DNA of 62,425 nucleotides from Caldithrix abyssi DSM 13497 (GTDB taxonomy: Bacteria > Electryoneota > AABM5-125-24 > Hatepunaeales > Hatepunaeaceae), in NCBI GenBank assembly GCA_945865405.1, contig CAMBDS010000014.1:1-62425 (forward strand), given 5' to 3'. Every line of letters starts with the position of its first letter. Position 1 is the stretch's first letter. The position numbers and the translations under genes are program-made. This document shows, piece after piece, positions 44,484 through 53,597 of the stretch. The notes beneath the pieces were generated by a model. It was not told where the DNA came from and ran no database searches. It worked only from the letters and a program-made list of their open reading frames with translations.

Positions 44484-46072
44484 TACGACAGGCAGAGAGA
44501 TCAACTCAACCTGGCTTACCACTTAATCTCTCCGTTGAGATATTTATTCGTGCAGGGCTGGCAGTCGTGACGTTTTGCCTTGCGCTGATCTCTTCGGCTA
44601 ATGCACAAGCACCTCGACGCTACGATACGTGGTTGGCGGCTCCGCCGAATGAACAAATCTATCGTGAAGGCAATGATGACCAAAAAGGGATAGGCAGAAT
44701 TTTCGTTCCAGCGATGACGACCCCGGCAAATGAACCGTTGTACGCAGTGTTCAGGAATGGTGTGCTGATAGGCGAACGTGTAATGGGGTCGAGCTTTTTC
44801 CTTGAGCCGGGAACCTATACAGTAATCCTTGGTACTGGAAATATCGAACAACGAATCCACCGTGACGTTATTGTCAACCGGGAAGAAACTGTTATCCTTG
44901 ATCCAACCTGGTGTTCACTTTCGATAGAAGTTATCGACGAATCACGCAATAGCGTTGCGCAAGACCTTCAGATTTTCAACGCGACGACCGGTGAAAGCTA
45001 TGGAATCCTCTCGGCCATCAACCCTGAGCTTGGTGAACAGTTACAGACGCTTATCTTACAGCCTGGGCTTTTCAAAATCGTGAAGAGAGGCTTCGATTTT
45101 AACACCTTTGTTAACTTCGCCACAGTTCTTCTCGAACCGGGAGTATATACTCCATTCACGGTGGTTATTAACTCGAACACCAAGGACTTCACTGGGGCGG
45201 GAATTTTATCCCGTGCTTCCCAGTTGCGACAGGTTCGCAATTGGAAGATCTACGCCGCAATTCATGGCAATATAAACCTAAGCTCTAATAACTTTTCTTC
45301 GCGTGACATCAAGTCGAATTTGTCACTCTTAACACAGATCGAAAATCGCCTCTTATTCGATAAGTTTCCTCACTATTACCTTTCAAGTAATCTCGTCGAT
45401 CTTGGAGCGCTGAAGCAACACTCCGCCAAGTTTGTTATCGATCAGGATCGACTGCAACTAAAAAACACTTACGTCTATTATCTTCTTACATGGCTGGGTG
45501 GGTACAGCAGATTCGAAGTCTCGACTCATTTACTGCCGACAGTATTACTCTTCGATCCGCCGAAATCGATAACATTGCTTGATCCGCAAGGAAACGTCGA
45601 GAAACGAATCGTTGACATAAGCAAGTTTGAAGCAGCGCCATCAGTCTTTCCCCTTGGATTGAAAGAGGGTTTGGGAATCAATGTCACACCATTGAAAAGA
45701 TTTAACGCGCGTCTTAGCCTACGCACGGGGCTTGGATTCCGGCAGAACTACAACAAAGACGTTTACTATCAATCAGGTGCGGTCGATACACTTTATCAAA
45801 GGTCGGAGAACAGTTATCTCCGCGGACTCGAAGCTTCTATCGTCTCCAATCTCTCTTTTTTCCAAAATCTTGTCATTACGACAGAACTCGATGCTCTTTT
45901 CCCTTTTGGCAATGAATCGCCAGTTATGGACCTTGAGAATTTCGTCAGCTTCGGCATCACCAAGCATGTGACACTCGAACATACTCTCCGCTTGCAACGT
46001 AATAGAGCACTCTCTGATTACATCATTCAAGAGCAGCTCGTTGCGGTCCGTGTCAGCTACTACCTCTTCTAA
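44480..46072 (+). CDS. Predicted outer-membrane beta-barrel protein in the Mla operon
   Basis: 530 residues, with a signal peptide near 21-43 (IRAGLAVVTFCLALISSANA). An N-terminal part (about 60-200) has PEGA-like beta segments (EPLYAVFRNGVLIGERVMGSSFFLEPGTYTVILGTG in outline). The remaining 300 residues are alternating amphipathic strands ending in VRVSYYLF, the aromatic C-terminus typical of BAM-inserted barrels. ATG overlaps the TGA of the PqiC-like gene, and the STAS-MlaE gene begins 3 nt after its stop. It is therefore part of the lipid transport operon. No named family is recognised. It could be the outer-membrane end of the system (inference). Confidence 0.8.
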   Translation: MIRQAERSTQPGLPLNLSVEIFIRAGLAVVTFCLALISSANAQAPRRYDTWLAAPPNEQIYREGNDDQKGIGRIFVPAMTTPANEPLYAVFRNGVLIGERVMGSSFFLEPGTYTVILGTGNIEQRIHRDVIVNREETVILDPTWCSLSIEVIDESRNSVAQDLQIFNATTGESYGILSAINPELGEQLQTLILQPGLFKIVKRGFDFNTFVNFATVLLEPGVYTPFTVVINSNTKDFTGAGILSRASQLRQVRNWKIYAAIHGNINLSSNNFSSRDIKSNLSLLTQIENRLLFDKFPHYYLSSNLVDLGALKQHSAKFVIDQDRLQLKNTYVYYLLTWLGGYSRFEVSTHLLPTVLLFDPPKSITLLDPQGNVEKRIVDISKFEAAPSVFPLGLKEGLGINVTPLKRFNARLSLRTGLGFRQNYNKDVYYQSGAVDTLYQRSENSYLRGLEASIVSNLSFFQNLVITTELDALFPFGNESPVMDLENFVSFGITKHVTLEHTLRLQRNRALSDYIIQEQLVAVRVSYYLF

Positions 46073-46075
46073 TCT

Positions 46076-47185
46076 ATGGCCGCCAAAAAACCGCACAAAG
46101 ACTTCACAAAAACCGATACCGGCTTTTTAATCAAGACGAGCCTAAGGCATGGCGGCCCGCCGCGTTTACTTGAAGACCTGTCCAAAGCAGTCAAATTATT
46201 TCCAAAAGTCAAAGTCTTAATCGATCTATCGAGTATCGACGAACTGGATAGTCTCGGTGCTTCGTTGCTCTCCGAACTTCTGGTGAATGGACATCTGGTC
46301 GGTAAGGACATCGATTTTGTCAATGGAAATGAGGCTGTAGAAAAGGGTCTCGCCAGATTCTTGTATCCTGCGCCAGAGATCAGGCAGGATAAGGTTGAAG
46401 AGAGCATTTATGTAGAGCTTGGCGAGGGTGCATCCAATCTCTACGAAAGCGCGGGCGACCTTCTATTTCTTGTTTCCGAAACATTTTACTGGACAATCGT
46501 TTCCCTTTGGAAAAGTGAAGGACATCGCAAAGGAGCAATAACGGCGCAAGCGCTTGCTATAGGCGTCGGGTCCCTGCCTGTTGTCGGATTGATCGCATTT
46601 CTAATAGGTATCGTGCTTGTCTTACAGACGGCTGACTTGCTGCAACAGTTTGGCGCAACGATATTCATTGCCGATGGGCTGGTCGTCGCGATGTTTAAGG
46701 AGATGGGGCCTTTGATGACGGCGATTCTACTCGCTGGTCGCTCAGGCGCATCTATCGCCGCCGAAATATCGACCATGACAGTTACGGAAGAAATCGACGC
46801 GTTAAAGACGATGGCACTTAACCCAACTCGTTTTCTTGTCGTGCCGAAAATGTGGGGAATGACTTTAACAATTCCCCTACTCTCAATGATCTGTTCTGTG
46901 ATCGGAGTTTTTGGAGGGCTGATCGTCGCCGTCGTTTCGCTCGACCTGACACCGCGAGCTTTTCTCGTCGAGGCGGCAGAAGCTCTTGTAATGAAAGATA
47001 TTGTCACCGGCTTCATTAAAAGCCTCATTTTTGGCTGGCTGATAGTGATCCTCGCTGCGTTTTACGGCTTTCGCACCAAAGGCGGCCCGGAAGCAGTGGG
47101 AGCTGCAACGACCAAAGCCGTAGTGGCGTCGCTCTTTGCGGTAATTGTAGCTGATGCGATGCTTGGCTTGCTGTTTTATCTATGA
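46076..47185 (+). CDS. mlaE: STAS-MlaE fusion permease of the lipid ABC transporter
   Basis: 369 residues. Residues about 1-115 form a STAS domain (LIDLSSIDELDSLGASLLSELLV), equivalent to MlaB. The rest is the MlaE permease with five to six helices and the conserved motif VAMFKEMGPLMTAILLAGRSGASIAAEISTM (in outline), followed by TEEIDALKTMALNPTRFLVVP. Fusion of MlaB-like and MlaE-like parts is known in other Gram-negative phyla. ATG 46076 follows the barrel gene by 3 nt. The stop overlaps the mlaF start (ATGA). Confidence 0.94.
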   Translation: MAAKKPHKDFTKTDTGFLIKTSLRHGGPPRLLEDLSKAVKLFPKVKVLIDLSSIDELDSLGASLLSELLVNGHLVGKDIDFVNGNEAVEKGLARFLYPAPEIRQDKVEESIYVELGEGASNLYESAGDLLFLVSETFYWTIVSLWKSEGHRKGAITAQALAIGVGSLPVVGLIAFLIGIVLVLQTADLLQQFGATIFIADGLVVAMFKEMGPLMTAILLAGRSGASIAAEISTMTVTEEIDALKTMALNPTRFLVVPKMWGMTLTIPLLSMICSVIGVFGGLIVAVVSLDLTPRAFLVEAAEALVMKDIVTGFIKSLIFGWLIVILAAFYGFRTKGGPEAVGAATTKAVVASLFAVIVADAMLGLLFYL

Positions 47186-47982
47186 GTGCCGCTATCGAAA
47201 AATCTTCAGCTCCACTCGCAAGAGCCATCGACCTTACTGCCAAGTATGGTGAGAGGACGATCCTCGACGGTGTTTCGCTCGATATAAAGAAAGGCGAGAT
47301 ACTCTGTATTTTGGGCGGGTCGGGTTGCGGTAAGACGACTCTTCTGAAGCACTATATCGGCCTTTTAAAGCCATCTTCCGGCTCGATTGAGATGTTTGGT
47401 AAAGACTGGTGGGGGCAGGACGAACCGGAACGGGAGTTGGCACAGCAAAAGATCGGCGTGCTTTTTCAAGCAGGCGCATTGCTTGGCTCTAAGACGCTTG
47501 CGACTAACGTCGCGATACCGCTCGAAATGCATACCAATCTTCCTGATATTGTGATTGAGCGGATCGTCAGACTGAAACTCCATCAGGTTGATCTTGACGA
47601 CGCGATCAATCGACTCCCGTCGGAACTCTCCGGTGGAATGCGGAAGCGGGCGGCTTTGGCGAGAGCAATTGTCCTCGACCCTGATTTACTTTTCTGCGAC
47701 GAACCATCAGCAGGGTTAGACCCTCCGACCTCGCAAGCGCTCGATAAACTTTTGCTGAGTCTTCGCGAGGGACTTGGCATCACCATTGTCGTTGTCACGC
47801 ATGAGATTGCTTCGATCAAACGCATTGCAGACAGGATTGCGTTTCTGGACAAAGGGAAGCTGATCTACGAGGGACCTCTACAGAAGGCACTCGATGAGGG
47901 CGTGAAGCCGGTTGTGGAGTTTTTTGGGGCGGAAGATAAATTAAAAGGCGGCGAAAAGGAGTTCAAACCTTTCAAGGTCTAA
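47182..47982 (+). CDS. mlaF: ATPase of the Mla-like lipid transporter
   Basis: A 266-residue ABC ATPase with Walker A LGGSGCGKTTLLKHYIG, signature LSGGMRKRAALARAIV, Walker B LLFCDEPSAGLDP and switch region VVVTHEIASI. The GGMRKR signature and the FGAE ending are typical of MlaF/MCE-system ATPases. The start overlaps the mlaE stop. It is the last gene of the operon and is followed by repeated hairpins and a terminator. Confidence 0.95.
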   Translation: MSAAIEKSSAPLARAIDLTAKYGERTILDGVSLDIKKGEILCILGGSGCGKTTLLKHYIGLLKPSSGSIEMFGKDWWGQDEPERELAQQKIGVLFQAGALLGSKTLATNVAIPLEMHTNLPDIVIERIVRLKLHQVDLDDAINRLPSELSGGMRKRAALARAIVLDPDLLFCDEPSAGLDPPTSQALDKLLLSLREGLGITIVVVTHEIASIKRIADRIAFLDKGKLIYEGPLQKALDEGVKPVVEFFGAEDKLKGGEKEFKPFKV

Positions 47983-47997
47983 AAGGTATTTGAGGGA

Positions 47998-48100
47998 GGC
48001 AGACGAGAGCGTCTGCCTCCAGGAATTTATCAGGCAGACGAGAGCGTCTGCCTCCAGGAATTAATCAGGCAGACGAGACATCTGCTTGCAGAATAAATGA
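47998..48100. repeat. Tandem 35-bp palindromic repeats after mlaF
   Basis: Two nearly identical 35-bp units (47998-48032 and 48033-48067) and a third degenerate copy (48068-48100). Each full copy contains the hairpin GGCAGACG AGAG CGTCTGCC followed by TCCAGGAATT(T/A)ATCA. The first copy extends to an 11-bp stem with GGA/TCC. The hairpin core is the same as at 1813-1832. It looks like a REP-like element that duplicated in place. Confidence 0.85.
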
Positions 48101-48127
48101 AGCCCGACGGAATGATCCGCCGGGCTT
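48100..48127. terminator. Terminator between mlaF and the TPR lipoprotein gene
   Basis: An 11-bp stem AAGCCCGACGG / CCGCCGGGCTT (one G-T wobble) with loop AATGAT, followed by ACTTTTG. It sits between the two convergent genes and can serve both: T-rich on the plus side and TCATTTATTC on the minus side. Confidence 0.75.
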
Positions 48128-48149
48128 ACTTTTGAACTATATGAGCTTG

Positions 48150-48593
48150 TTACTTGCCAGAACCTGTCGTGTCAGGTGGTGAAGACGACTCACCGATGTT
48201 GGAGAGAATCGGAATATCCTCAATGTCCTTACCCATCCATTGCAACTCAAACTTTGCTCCGGCAATTAGGCCTGAGTCAGCGGTCGTCTGGAAGTTATCG
48301 ATAAACCTTTGGAGCTCGATCTTACCCTGTGCATAATCCTTAACGTGGTTGGCGTAAATGTAGCCAATCATAAATTGCGAATTTGCGGCTTGCTTGGTCT
48401 TGGGGAAATCCCGTATCAGCTGTCGATAGGTGCTGATAGCATCTTCAAACTTGTTTTCTTTCTGAAACTCCTGAGCCTTGGCAAAGAGATCGGTTTCGGC
48501 AGGCTGAGATGACCCCTTTTCCCCCTTCCCACAGCCCAAAATGATGAGCGCGCCGACCAGAACCAGAACTGTAACCTTAAGGTAACTTGACAT
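48150..48593 (-). CDS. TPR lipoprotein (YfgC/CpoB/BamD-like)
   Basis: 147 residues from ATG 48593, preceded by AGGAAATCT. Longer in-frame starts (ATG 48605) add residues before the signal. The lipoprotein signal is KVTVLVLVGALIILGC. The mature part has tetratricopeptide-type repeats: FAKAQEFQKENKFEDAISTYRQLIRDFP and KQAANSQFMIGYIYANHVKDYAQGKIELQRFI (in outline), with a D-F-P-x-T-x-x-A link typical of BamD/CpoB-type proteins. It probably resides at the outer membrane facing the periplasm. There is a short acidic/Ser tail. The partner is unknown. Confidence 0.8.
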   Translation of the reverse strand: MSSYLKVTVLVLVGALIILGCGKGEKGSSQPAETDLFAKAQEFQKENKFEDAISTYRQLIRDFPKTKQAANSQFMIGYIYANHVKDYAQGKIELQRFIDNFQTTADSGLIAGAKFELQWMGKDIEDIPILSNIGESSSPPDTTGSGK

Positions 48594-48729
48594 AGATTTC
48601 CTCATTCGTTGCTCAAGTATCCCGAATGACCGGGACGATGAAAACCAGACAGAATTCAATTTAACATGAAGACGCCGCCAGCGCAACAACTACGCAGCAG
48701 CGTCTCAATGTTCCAAAAGAGATTTGGCC

Positions 48730-50562
48730 TCAAGGAAGGTAGATAACCGCCTTGCTTCCGGTGAAACCATTGTCGCCTGACCAGCGCATCAGATAGACGC
48801 CTGAACTCATCGGGATGTTCCCGGTATGGAACGAAAACCTGGAGGTTTCGCCAGCTATCATATTGATCGGTTGATGGGCAACCAGAGATCCTTTAAGATC
48901 ATAAAGGCCTATCATGACGCGACTGTTGGCTGAGGAAAAGAGGTTGACGACCAGTTGGCTGTTGAACGGGTTGGGGTAAGAATCGACAACAAATTGGCCG
49001 GGAATCATCTGCTGTTGATCCGAATCGATGACGCCAAGCGCTTGAAAAGGCATTTTCCTGCCTGACCTGGCAAAATCCCCGCGTTCAGTAGGCCAGATTT
49101 CACCGCTGAAGAAGCCTTCGGTGTGCCAGACGTATAGCCTGCCATCGGTTGTGACGGCAATAATTTCGGTGTAGCCGTCCCGATTGATATCCCATAAAGT
49201 TGGTGAGGATGAAAACGCGCCTCCACCGTAGTCGGCAAGGTCGATCATGACGGATTGATCGGGATTGGCTATTACGATCCGCCCGTCGTGTTCATCAGTT
49301 GGGGCGAGAGCGGCGACAATTTCGTTGCTAAAGTCTCCGCCCAGTATATCGGCGCTGACCAAAGATCCGACAACACCGACGCCAATATCAATCGACATTG
49401 TTTCAATCAGTGAATCGCCGCCGTCCATCCGACTGAAGCTGACAATACGGGCTTCACCGCGGGGATCATATTCTCCGAAAGAAAAATTGGCGTAGGAGCC
49501 ATCCTGGTTTGATCCGCTGACAATAGGGCTGCCAAATGGGTGGCTCTTTCCGACAAGCCTTGGGAAACCGGGAAGAACTTCGCCGCGTCCATTCAGGCTA
49601 AAAAGTGAACTTTGTAGACTGTCGAAGGGGGTAGCGTCGAAGACGATGTCAAGTCCGGCATTGTCATCGGTGTTGGCGAGGATGACAGAGCCGTCGATAG
49701 ACTCGTAGCGCCCTTGTGGAAAGCCGTTGACCCGAGAGCCGTCAAGTTCGAAAGCCCAGATACTGCCGGCAACGTCTCCATCTCTGCCGCTTGCGACCAC
49801 AATTTCGAGACCGTTGTCGCCGTCGATATCGCCGACTGCGGGGGACGATCCTGTACCGATGCCACAACGGACAGGCCAGCCGTTCAATTCATTACCTCCG
49901 GCATCCAAAATATGCAACAGTGCGACCGGGTCGTTCATTGGACGGACGGCGTAGGTCGTGAAGATCAGTTCGCTACTTTCGTCGTTGTTAATGTCGAGCG
50001 AGACGACTGCGCTGGCTTCTATGCCGCGGGTAAGGTCGAGAGGATAGGGGTTTGGCTCATCTTGATTTCTGCCAACCACATGGAGGTGGCTGATGTCGGT
50101 GGCAAATGCAAGATCGGGGGAGGCGTCACGATCAACGTCTCCGACACTGGCGAGAACCCGGTGCGTAGGGTCTTCCCAAGGTTCGGGCCTATTTCCACGG
50201 TAGGGGTCGGTTGGAAAACCGGGGAACAAGGCCCCGTCATGTTGAAATACAAAGAGCCTACCTTCACCGTTGACGATTGCAATTTCCCAGTCGCCATTTC
50301 TATCGATGTCAATAATGGCAGGCGATCTTCCCCACATCGGAACCTGGGTCGCCATACGTCTTGGCCAACCGAACTGCATCCGAAGTTCGTCTGCATCATC
50401 CCGCACTGGAACAACCAGTTCGCCCGTTAGATAGATACCCCACGGATCGCTTTCGGAACGAACCTCCTCGGCCATACCGGGAGTCGTTCCAAAAAATGAA
50501 GCACAGACAAAGGTGAGGAAAAAACCTGAAACAGTCGATTTCGTTATAATGGGATGGATCAC
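48730..50562 (-). CDS. Secreted FG-GAP repeat protein with T9SS-type C-terminal domain (1 of 3)
   Basis: 610 residues from GTG 50562, which overlaps the TGA of the upstream gene (GTGA). A signal peptide is present (VSGFFLTFVCASFFGTTPG). The body is a beta-propeller of FG-GAP/VCBS-like repeats with acidic loops (DIDRNGDWEIAIV, DVDRDASPDLAFA, DINRDGYTEIIAV). The final 85 residues are a YPNPFNSQLVVNLF FlgD-like/T9SS domain. Such propellers often bind ligands at the cell surface or act as adhesins. The function is not known. It is the last gene of the three-gene run. Confidence 0.85.
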   Translation of the reverse strand: MIHPIITKSTVSGFFLTFVCASFFGTTPGMAEEVRSESDPWGIYLTGELVVPVRDDADELRMQFGWPRRMATQVPMWGRSPAIIDIDRNGDWEIAIVNGEGRLFVFQHDGALFPGFPTDPYRGNRPEPWEDPTHRVLASVGDVDRDASPDLAFATDISHLHVVGRNQDEPNPYPLDLTRGIEASAVVSLDINNDESSELIFTTYAVRPMNDPVALLHILDAGGNELNGWPVRCGIGTGSSPAVGDIDGDNGLEIVVASGRDGDVAGSIWAFELDGSRVNGFPQGRYESIDGSVILANTDDNAGLDIVFDATPFDSLQSSLFSLNGRGEVLPGFPRLVGKSHPFGSPIVSGSNQDGSYANFSFGEYDPRGEARIVSFSRMDGGDSLIETMSIDIGVGVVGSLVSADILGGDFSNEIVAALAPTDEHDGRIVIANPDQSVMIDLADYGGGAFSSSPTLWDINRDGYTEIIAVTTDGRLYVWHTEGFFSGEIWPTERGDFARSGRKMPFQALGVIDSDQQQMIPGQFVVDSYPNPFNSQLVVNLFSSANSRVMIGLYDLKGSLVAHQPINMIAGETSRFSFHTGNIPMSSGVYLMRWSGDNGFTGSKAVIYLP

Positions 50563-53501
50563 CGGACAAGTTGAATTTGACGTACGACATGGCCAGAATT
50601 TGATTCGAGCCTCAGGAAATAGTTGCCACTTCCGACAGGCTGGCCCGCTGAGTTAGATCCGTTCCAAACATCGCGGTGGTTGCCAGCTTTCAGGTTTTCT
50701 GCCGCTGATGCGAAAACTTCACGCCCGTTGACATCGAAAATCCGCATCGAGACTTCATCTGCTGTCAGCATGGTGAATGGTACGCTGACCGTGCTGTTGA
50801 AGGGGTTCGGGTAGGCCGGAGCAAGGGTAACGACTCCTGGAATAATAGAATGGTCGTCCGAAATCGAATTGTGGCCTACAAACGATCCTGCGAAAGCGTA
50901 AACTGTTCCGTTCTCCATCGCCGCGAAGATATCCATTTGGCCGTTGCCGTCGATGTCACGCGATGCAACTAAATGGTTAATTCCGTGGCCTTCTCCAACG
51001 TTGCTATATGACCAAAGCGTGCCCCTGCCATTTCCAGAGAGGCAAAACAGTCTACCATCGTATGTGCCGACTAGATAATCAGCCATATCGTCATTGTTTA
51101 GGTCGTTGATCCTTGCCATGCCCAATGGCCTCGCACCGACCTGATAAGGTTCATACCAGATATCGTCACCATTAAGACCGTCGATGCCACTGAAAAACGA
51201 GTGAATAGTCCCAAAAACCAGGTCGGATGAACCGTTATCGTTAAGGTCACCCATAGCGGTCAAAAGAGTTACGCCGTCGAGGTTATCCCTATGCCAAATC
51301 GGAGAACCGTTGGAACCGTTCAGCATGTAGATGCCATTGTTGTATGTTGCAATGCAAAGATCCATCGAGTGGTCTCGATTGATGTCAGCACAAGCGACGA
51401 CATCACGAACGTCGCCACCGATGCGATTGTCGTAGATTTGGTTGCCGCCCCTGCCGTCAAGTCCGATTACCGTACCATCAGTCAGGACAGTGACTATGTC
51501 TGAGATTCCGTCACCGGTAATGTCGTCAAGACAGGCGATGTCAATTGGAATAGCCGACAATTCTGCGAACCAAACGACTCTTGAGGTCATCCCGTTAATC
51601 ATGAAGATTGATTGGGTGGTATAATTGTCGTCTCGAGGGGAAGTAGCCACTATTACGTCGTTAAAGTTATCGCCGGTAAGGTCGTAACCAGCTTGTACAA
51701 CTCTTGGAACTCCACCATTTCCAGGCAGATTATGAGTATCGACAATCCACATTTCTTCGCCGGTATTGCCGGAAAGCGCGACGACTGTCATAGCTCCATC
51801 ACCAAGCCCAAAGACAATATCCTTTCGGCCATCGCGATCCCAGTCGGAACCTTCGCAAATTGCATTCGGTCCCGGAACCAGACCACTGCGCCACGGATTG
51901 GTGTTGGTGTTGTAGGACCAATATGGTGTCGCAAGCAAGGTCGAAGCGGCGTGATAACTTGCAACAGTATAGTCATTCGAGGCAATAATGACATCGGCAA
52001 GACCGTCACCAGTGACATCGTCAAGTGGTTGAATTGCTGAAATTAATGAATTTTCGTTTTCATCATCCCCCAACTGAACATTCCAGAGGGGTTCACCACC
52101 GGGATAGGAATTTAACTGTCCCTGCCCACTAAGGCTGAAATTGATTTGCGGCGAATCGGGGTCATCTGAGACAATTGTTCCCGTTGCTCGAACTTCGTGA
52201 TTTGCACTCGGACGGAAGAAGATCGGAATCCGAAAGGCGCCGGGTTGAATGAATGTATGGGGTAACTCAATACCGCCGGTGAAGAAAGAATCGTCGTTGA
52301 AACGAATTTCCCGAACCGTCAATGGCTCTCCACCCGCATTCTCGATAATCAGATGTCTCATGTTGCTGTTTTGCGAACCCTGGCCGTAGTAGCACAATCC
52401 AAAACTGAGGTTTCTGGCGGGAATAACGATATTGCGCTGTTCGCGGACGCCTTTTCCTCGAACATCGATGATGTTTTCCACCCGATCAAGGTCATAGGTA
52501 AGAGCGAAGAGGATTCTGACCGAATCTTGATATGCAGGGACAAAGCTTATTCCCAAAGCGACCGAGTCGCCTGATTCGATCTCCTGCGGAAAGTTCCAGA
52601 CATGGGGAATAAAGATGTCGTCATTACCCTCACGTGCTTCAAAATTGACGAGTCGAGTCGTACGCGGTCCATCGTTGTATATCCACAAGTTCCATTCACG
52701 CGATTCGTCAACGACGACAGAGCCGTAATTGTGTTGAAGAGCTGACATTCGGATGCCGCCCTCCGGCCTTATGGCAATGTAATAGACCTGATCAAGTGGC
52801 TTTGCATCGCCTTCATCGAGCATCCAGAGCCCTTGACCGTCAGAAGCTACGCCGGAGGGATTGAGGCCTGGGGCGGGCATGTTGCGAATGAGTCTTCCAG
52901 TGGTTGGCTCAATAACGCGCACATTCTGGGTCAATTGATCGGCAACATAAAGTCTGTCCTTAAGAAAAGCCATATCGCGAGTCTGGGTACCGCCAAATGG
53001 TACGGAAAAGAGAATCCGACCTTCCGTATTCATCTGAAAAAGCATGCCTTGCGGCTGGAAATAGGTAGCACCCCAAAGTGTTTCGCCGTCACTGCCTAAT
53101 CCGGCGAAATGACGAAACGGACTAAGAATTCTGCGAACTCCGTTGTCGGTAATAATGTAAGTAGTGTCGGAACGAGGACTGAGGTAAGCAAGCCCGTCCT
53201 GATGACCCTCAAGGCTCAAGCAGTCGGTCATCGGAGCAGGAAAGCTGTCGAGAAGCGCACCGGAAACAGGGTCGTACCCCCAGATCCAGTTTCCTCTCTC
53301 TGCAATTCCACCAACCCAGACCTTGTCCCAAGCCCAGGCGATTCCTCGCGAGTGCTTTGGCACGCTGAATACAGGTGTAACACTCTGAGATTGTGCTACC
53401 TGCGCGGTCAAAAGTATCCCGACAAGGCCAACCAACGAAAAAGCTGATGCAAGGCAACGCTTGACGAGGTTTATGATGTTAAAATCAGAATTAAAGGACA
53501 A
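50559..53501 (-). CDS. Secreted choice-of-anchor-D/FG-GAP protein with T9SS-type C-terminal domain (2 of 3)
   Basis: 980 residues, probably from TTG 53501 (GGAG about 9 nt upstream), with a hydrophobic signal near 18-38. The first third is a propeller-like domain (WVGGIAERGNWIWGYDPVSG). The middle holds two ASH/choice-of-anchor-D beta domains (NYGSVVVDESREWNLWIYNDG and a PARNLSFGLCYYGQGS start). Then FG-GAP/PQQ-like repeats (DWDRDGRKDIVFG, DLTGDNFNDVIVA, DITGDGISDIVTV) and a YPNPFNSTVSVPFT FlgD-like/T9SS domain. It resembles the neighbour at 53.6 kb in order of parts. The function is unknown. Confidence 0.84.
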   Translation of the reverse strand: MSFNSDFNIINLVKRCLASAFSLVGLVGILLTAQVAQSQSVTPVFSVPKHSRGIAWAWDKVWVGGIAERGNWIWGYDPVSGALLDSFPAPMTDCLSLEGHQDGLAYLSPRSDTTYIITDNGVRRILSPFRHFAGLGSDGETLWGATYFQPQGMLFQMNTEGRILFSVPFGGTQTRDMAFLKDRLYVADQLTQNVRVIEPTTGRLIRNMPAPGLNPSGVASDGQGLWMLDEGDAKPLDQVYYIAIRPEGGIRMSALQHNYGSVVVDESREWNLWIYNDGPRTTRLVNFEAREGNDDIFIPHVWNFPQEIESGDSVALGISFVPAYQDSVRILFALTYDLDRVENIIDVRGKGVREQRNIVIPARNLSFGLCYYGQGSQNSNMRHLIIENAGGEPLTVREIRFNDDSFFTGGIELPHTFIQPGAFRIPIFFRPSANHEVRATGTIVSDDPDSPQINFSLSGQGQLNSYPGGEPLWNVQLGDDENENSLISAIQPLDDVTGDGLADVIIASNDYTVASYHAASTLLATPYWSYNTNTNPWRSGLVPGPNAICEGSDWDRDGRKDIVFGLGDGAMTVVALSGNTGEEMWIVDTHNLPGNGGVPRVVQAGYDLTGDNFNDVIVATSPRDDNYTTQSIFMINGMTSRVVWFAELSAIPIDIACLDDITGDGISDIVTVLTDGTVIGLDGRGGNQIYDNRIGGDVRDVVACADINRDHSMDLCIATYNNGIYMLNGSNGSPIWHRDNLDGVTLLTAMGDLNDNGSSDLVFGTIHSFFSGIDGLNGDDIWYEPYQVGARPLGMARINDLNNDDMADYLVGTYDGRLFCLSGNGRGTLWSYSNVGEGHGINHLVASRDIDGNGQMDIFAAMENGTVYAFAGSFVGHNSISDDHSIIPGVVTLAPAYPNPFNSTVSVPFTMLTADEVSMRIFDVNGREVFASAAENLKAGNHRDVWNGSNSAGQPVGSGNYFLRLESNSGHVVRQIQLVR

Positions 53502-53597
53502 TTAAGGATCTCCGCTTACTTACTTGTGGCGCCAGTCTTCAGGTGGCGGCGTCAACCACCTTTATAACGATTCTAAACGGATTACTCCGTGCAACCG

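Noticed and set aside
47998..48100. CRISPR-like array
   Set aside because: The repeats are contiguous 35-bp units with no variable spacers and no cas genes nearby; they are tandem palindromes.
49714..50430. 238-codon plus-strand frame
   Set aside because: Lies wholly antisense to the FG-GAP protein gene and has no domain, signal or ribosome binding site; it reflects the codon structure of the real gene.
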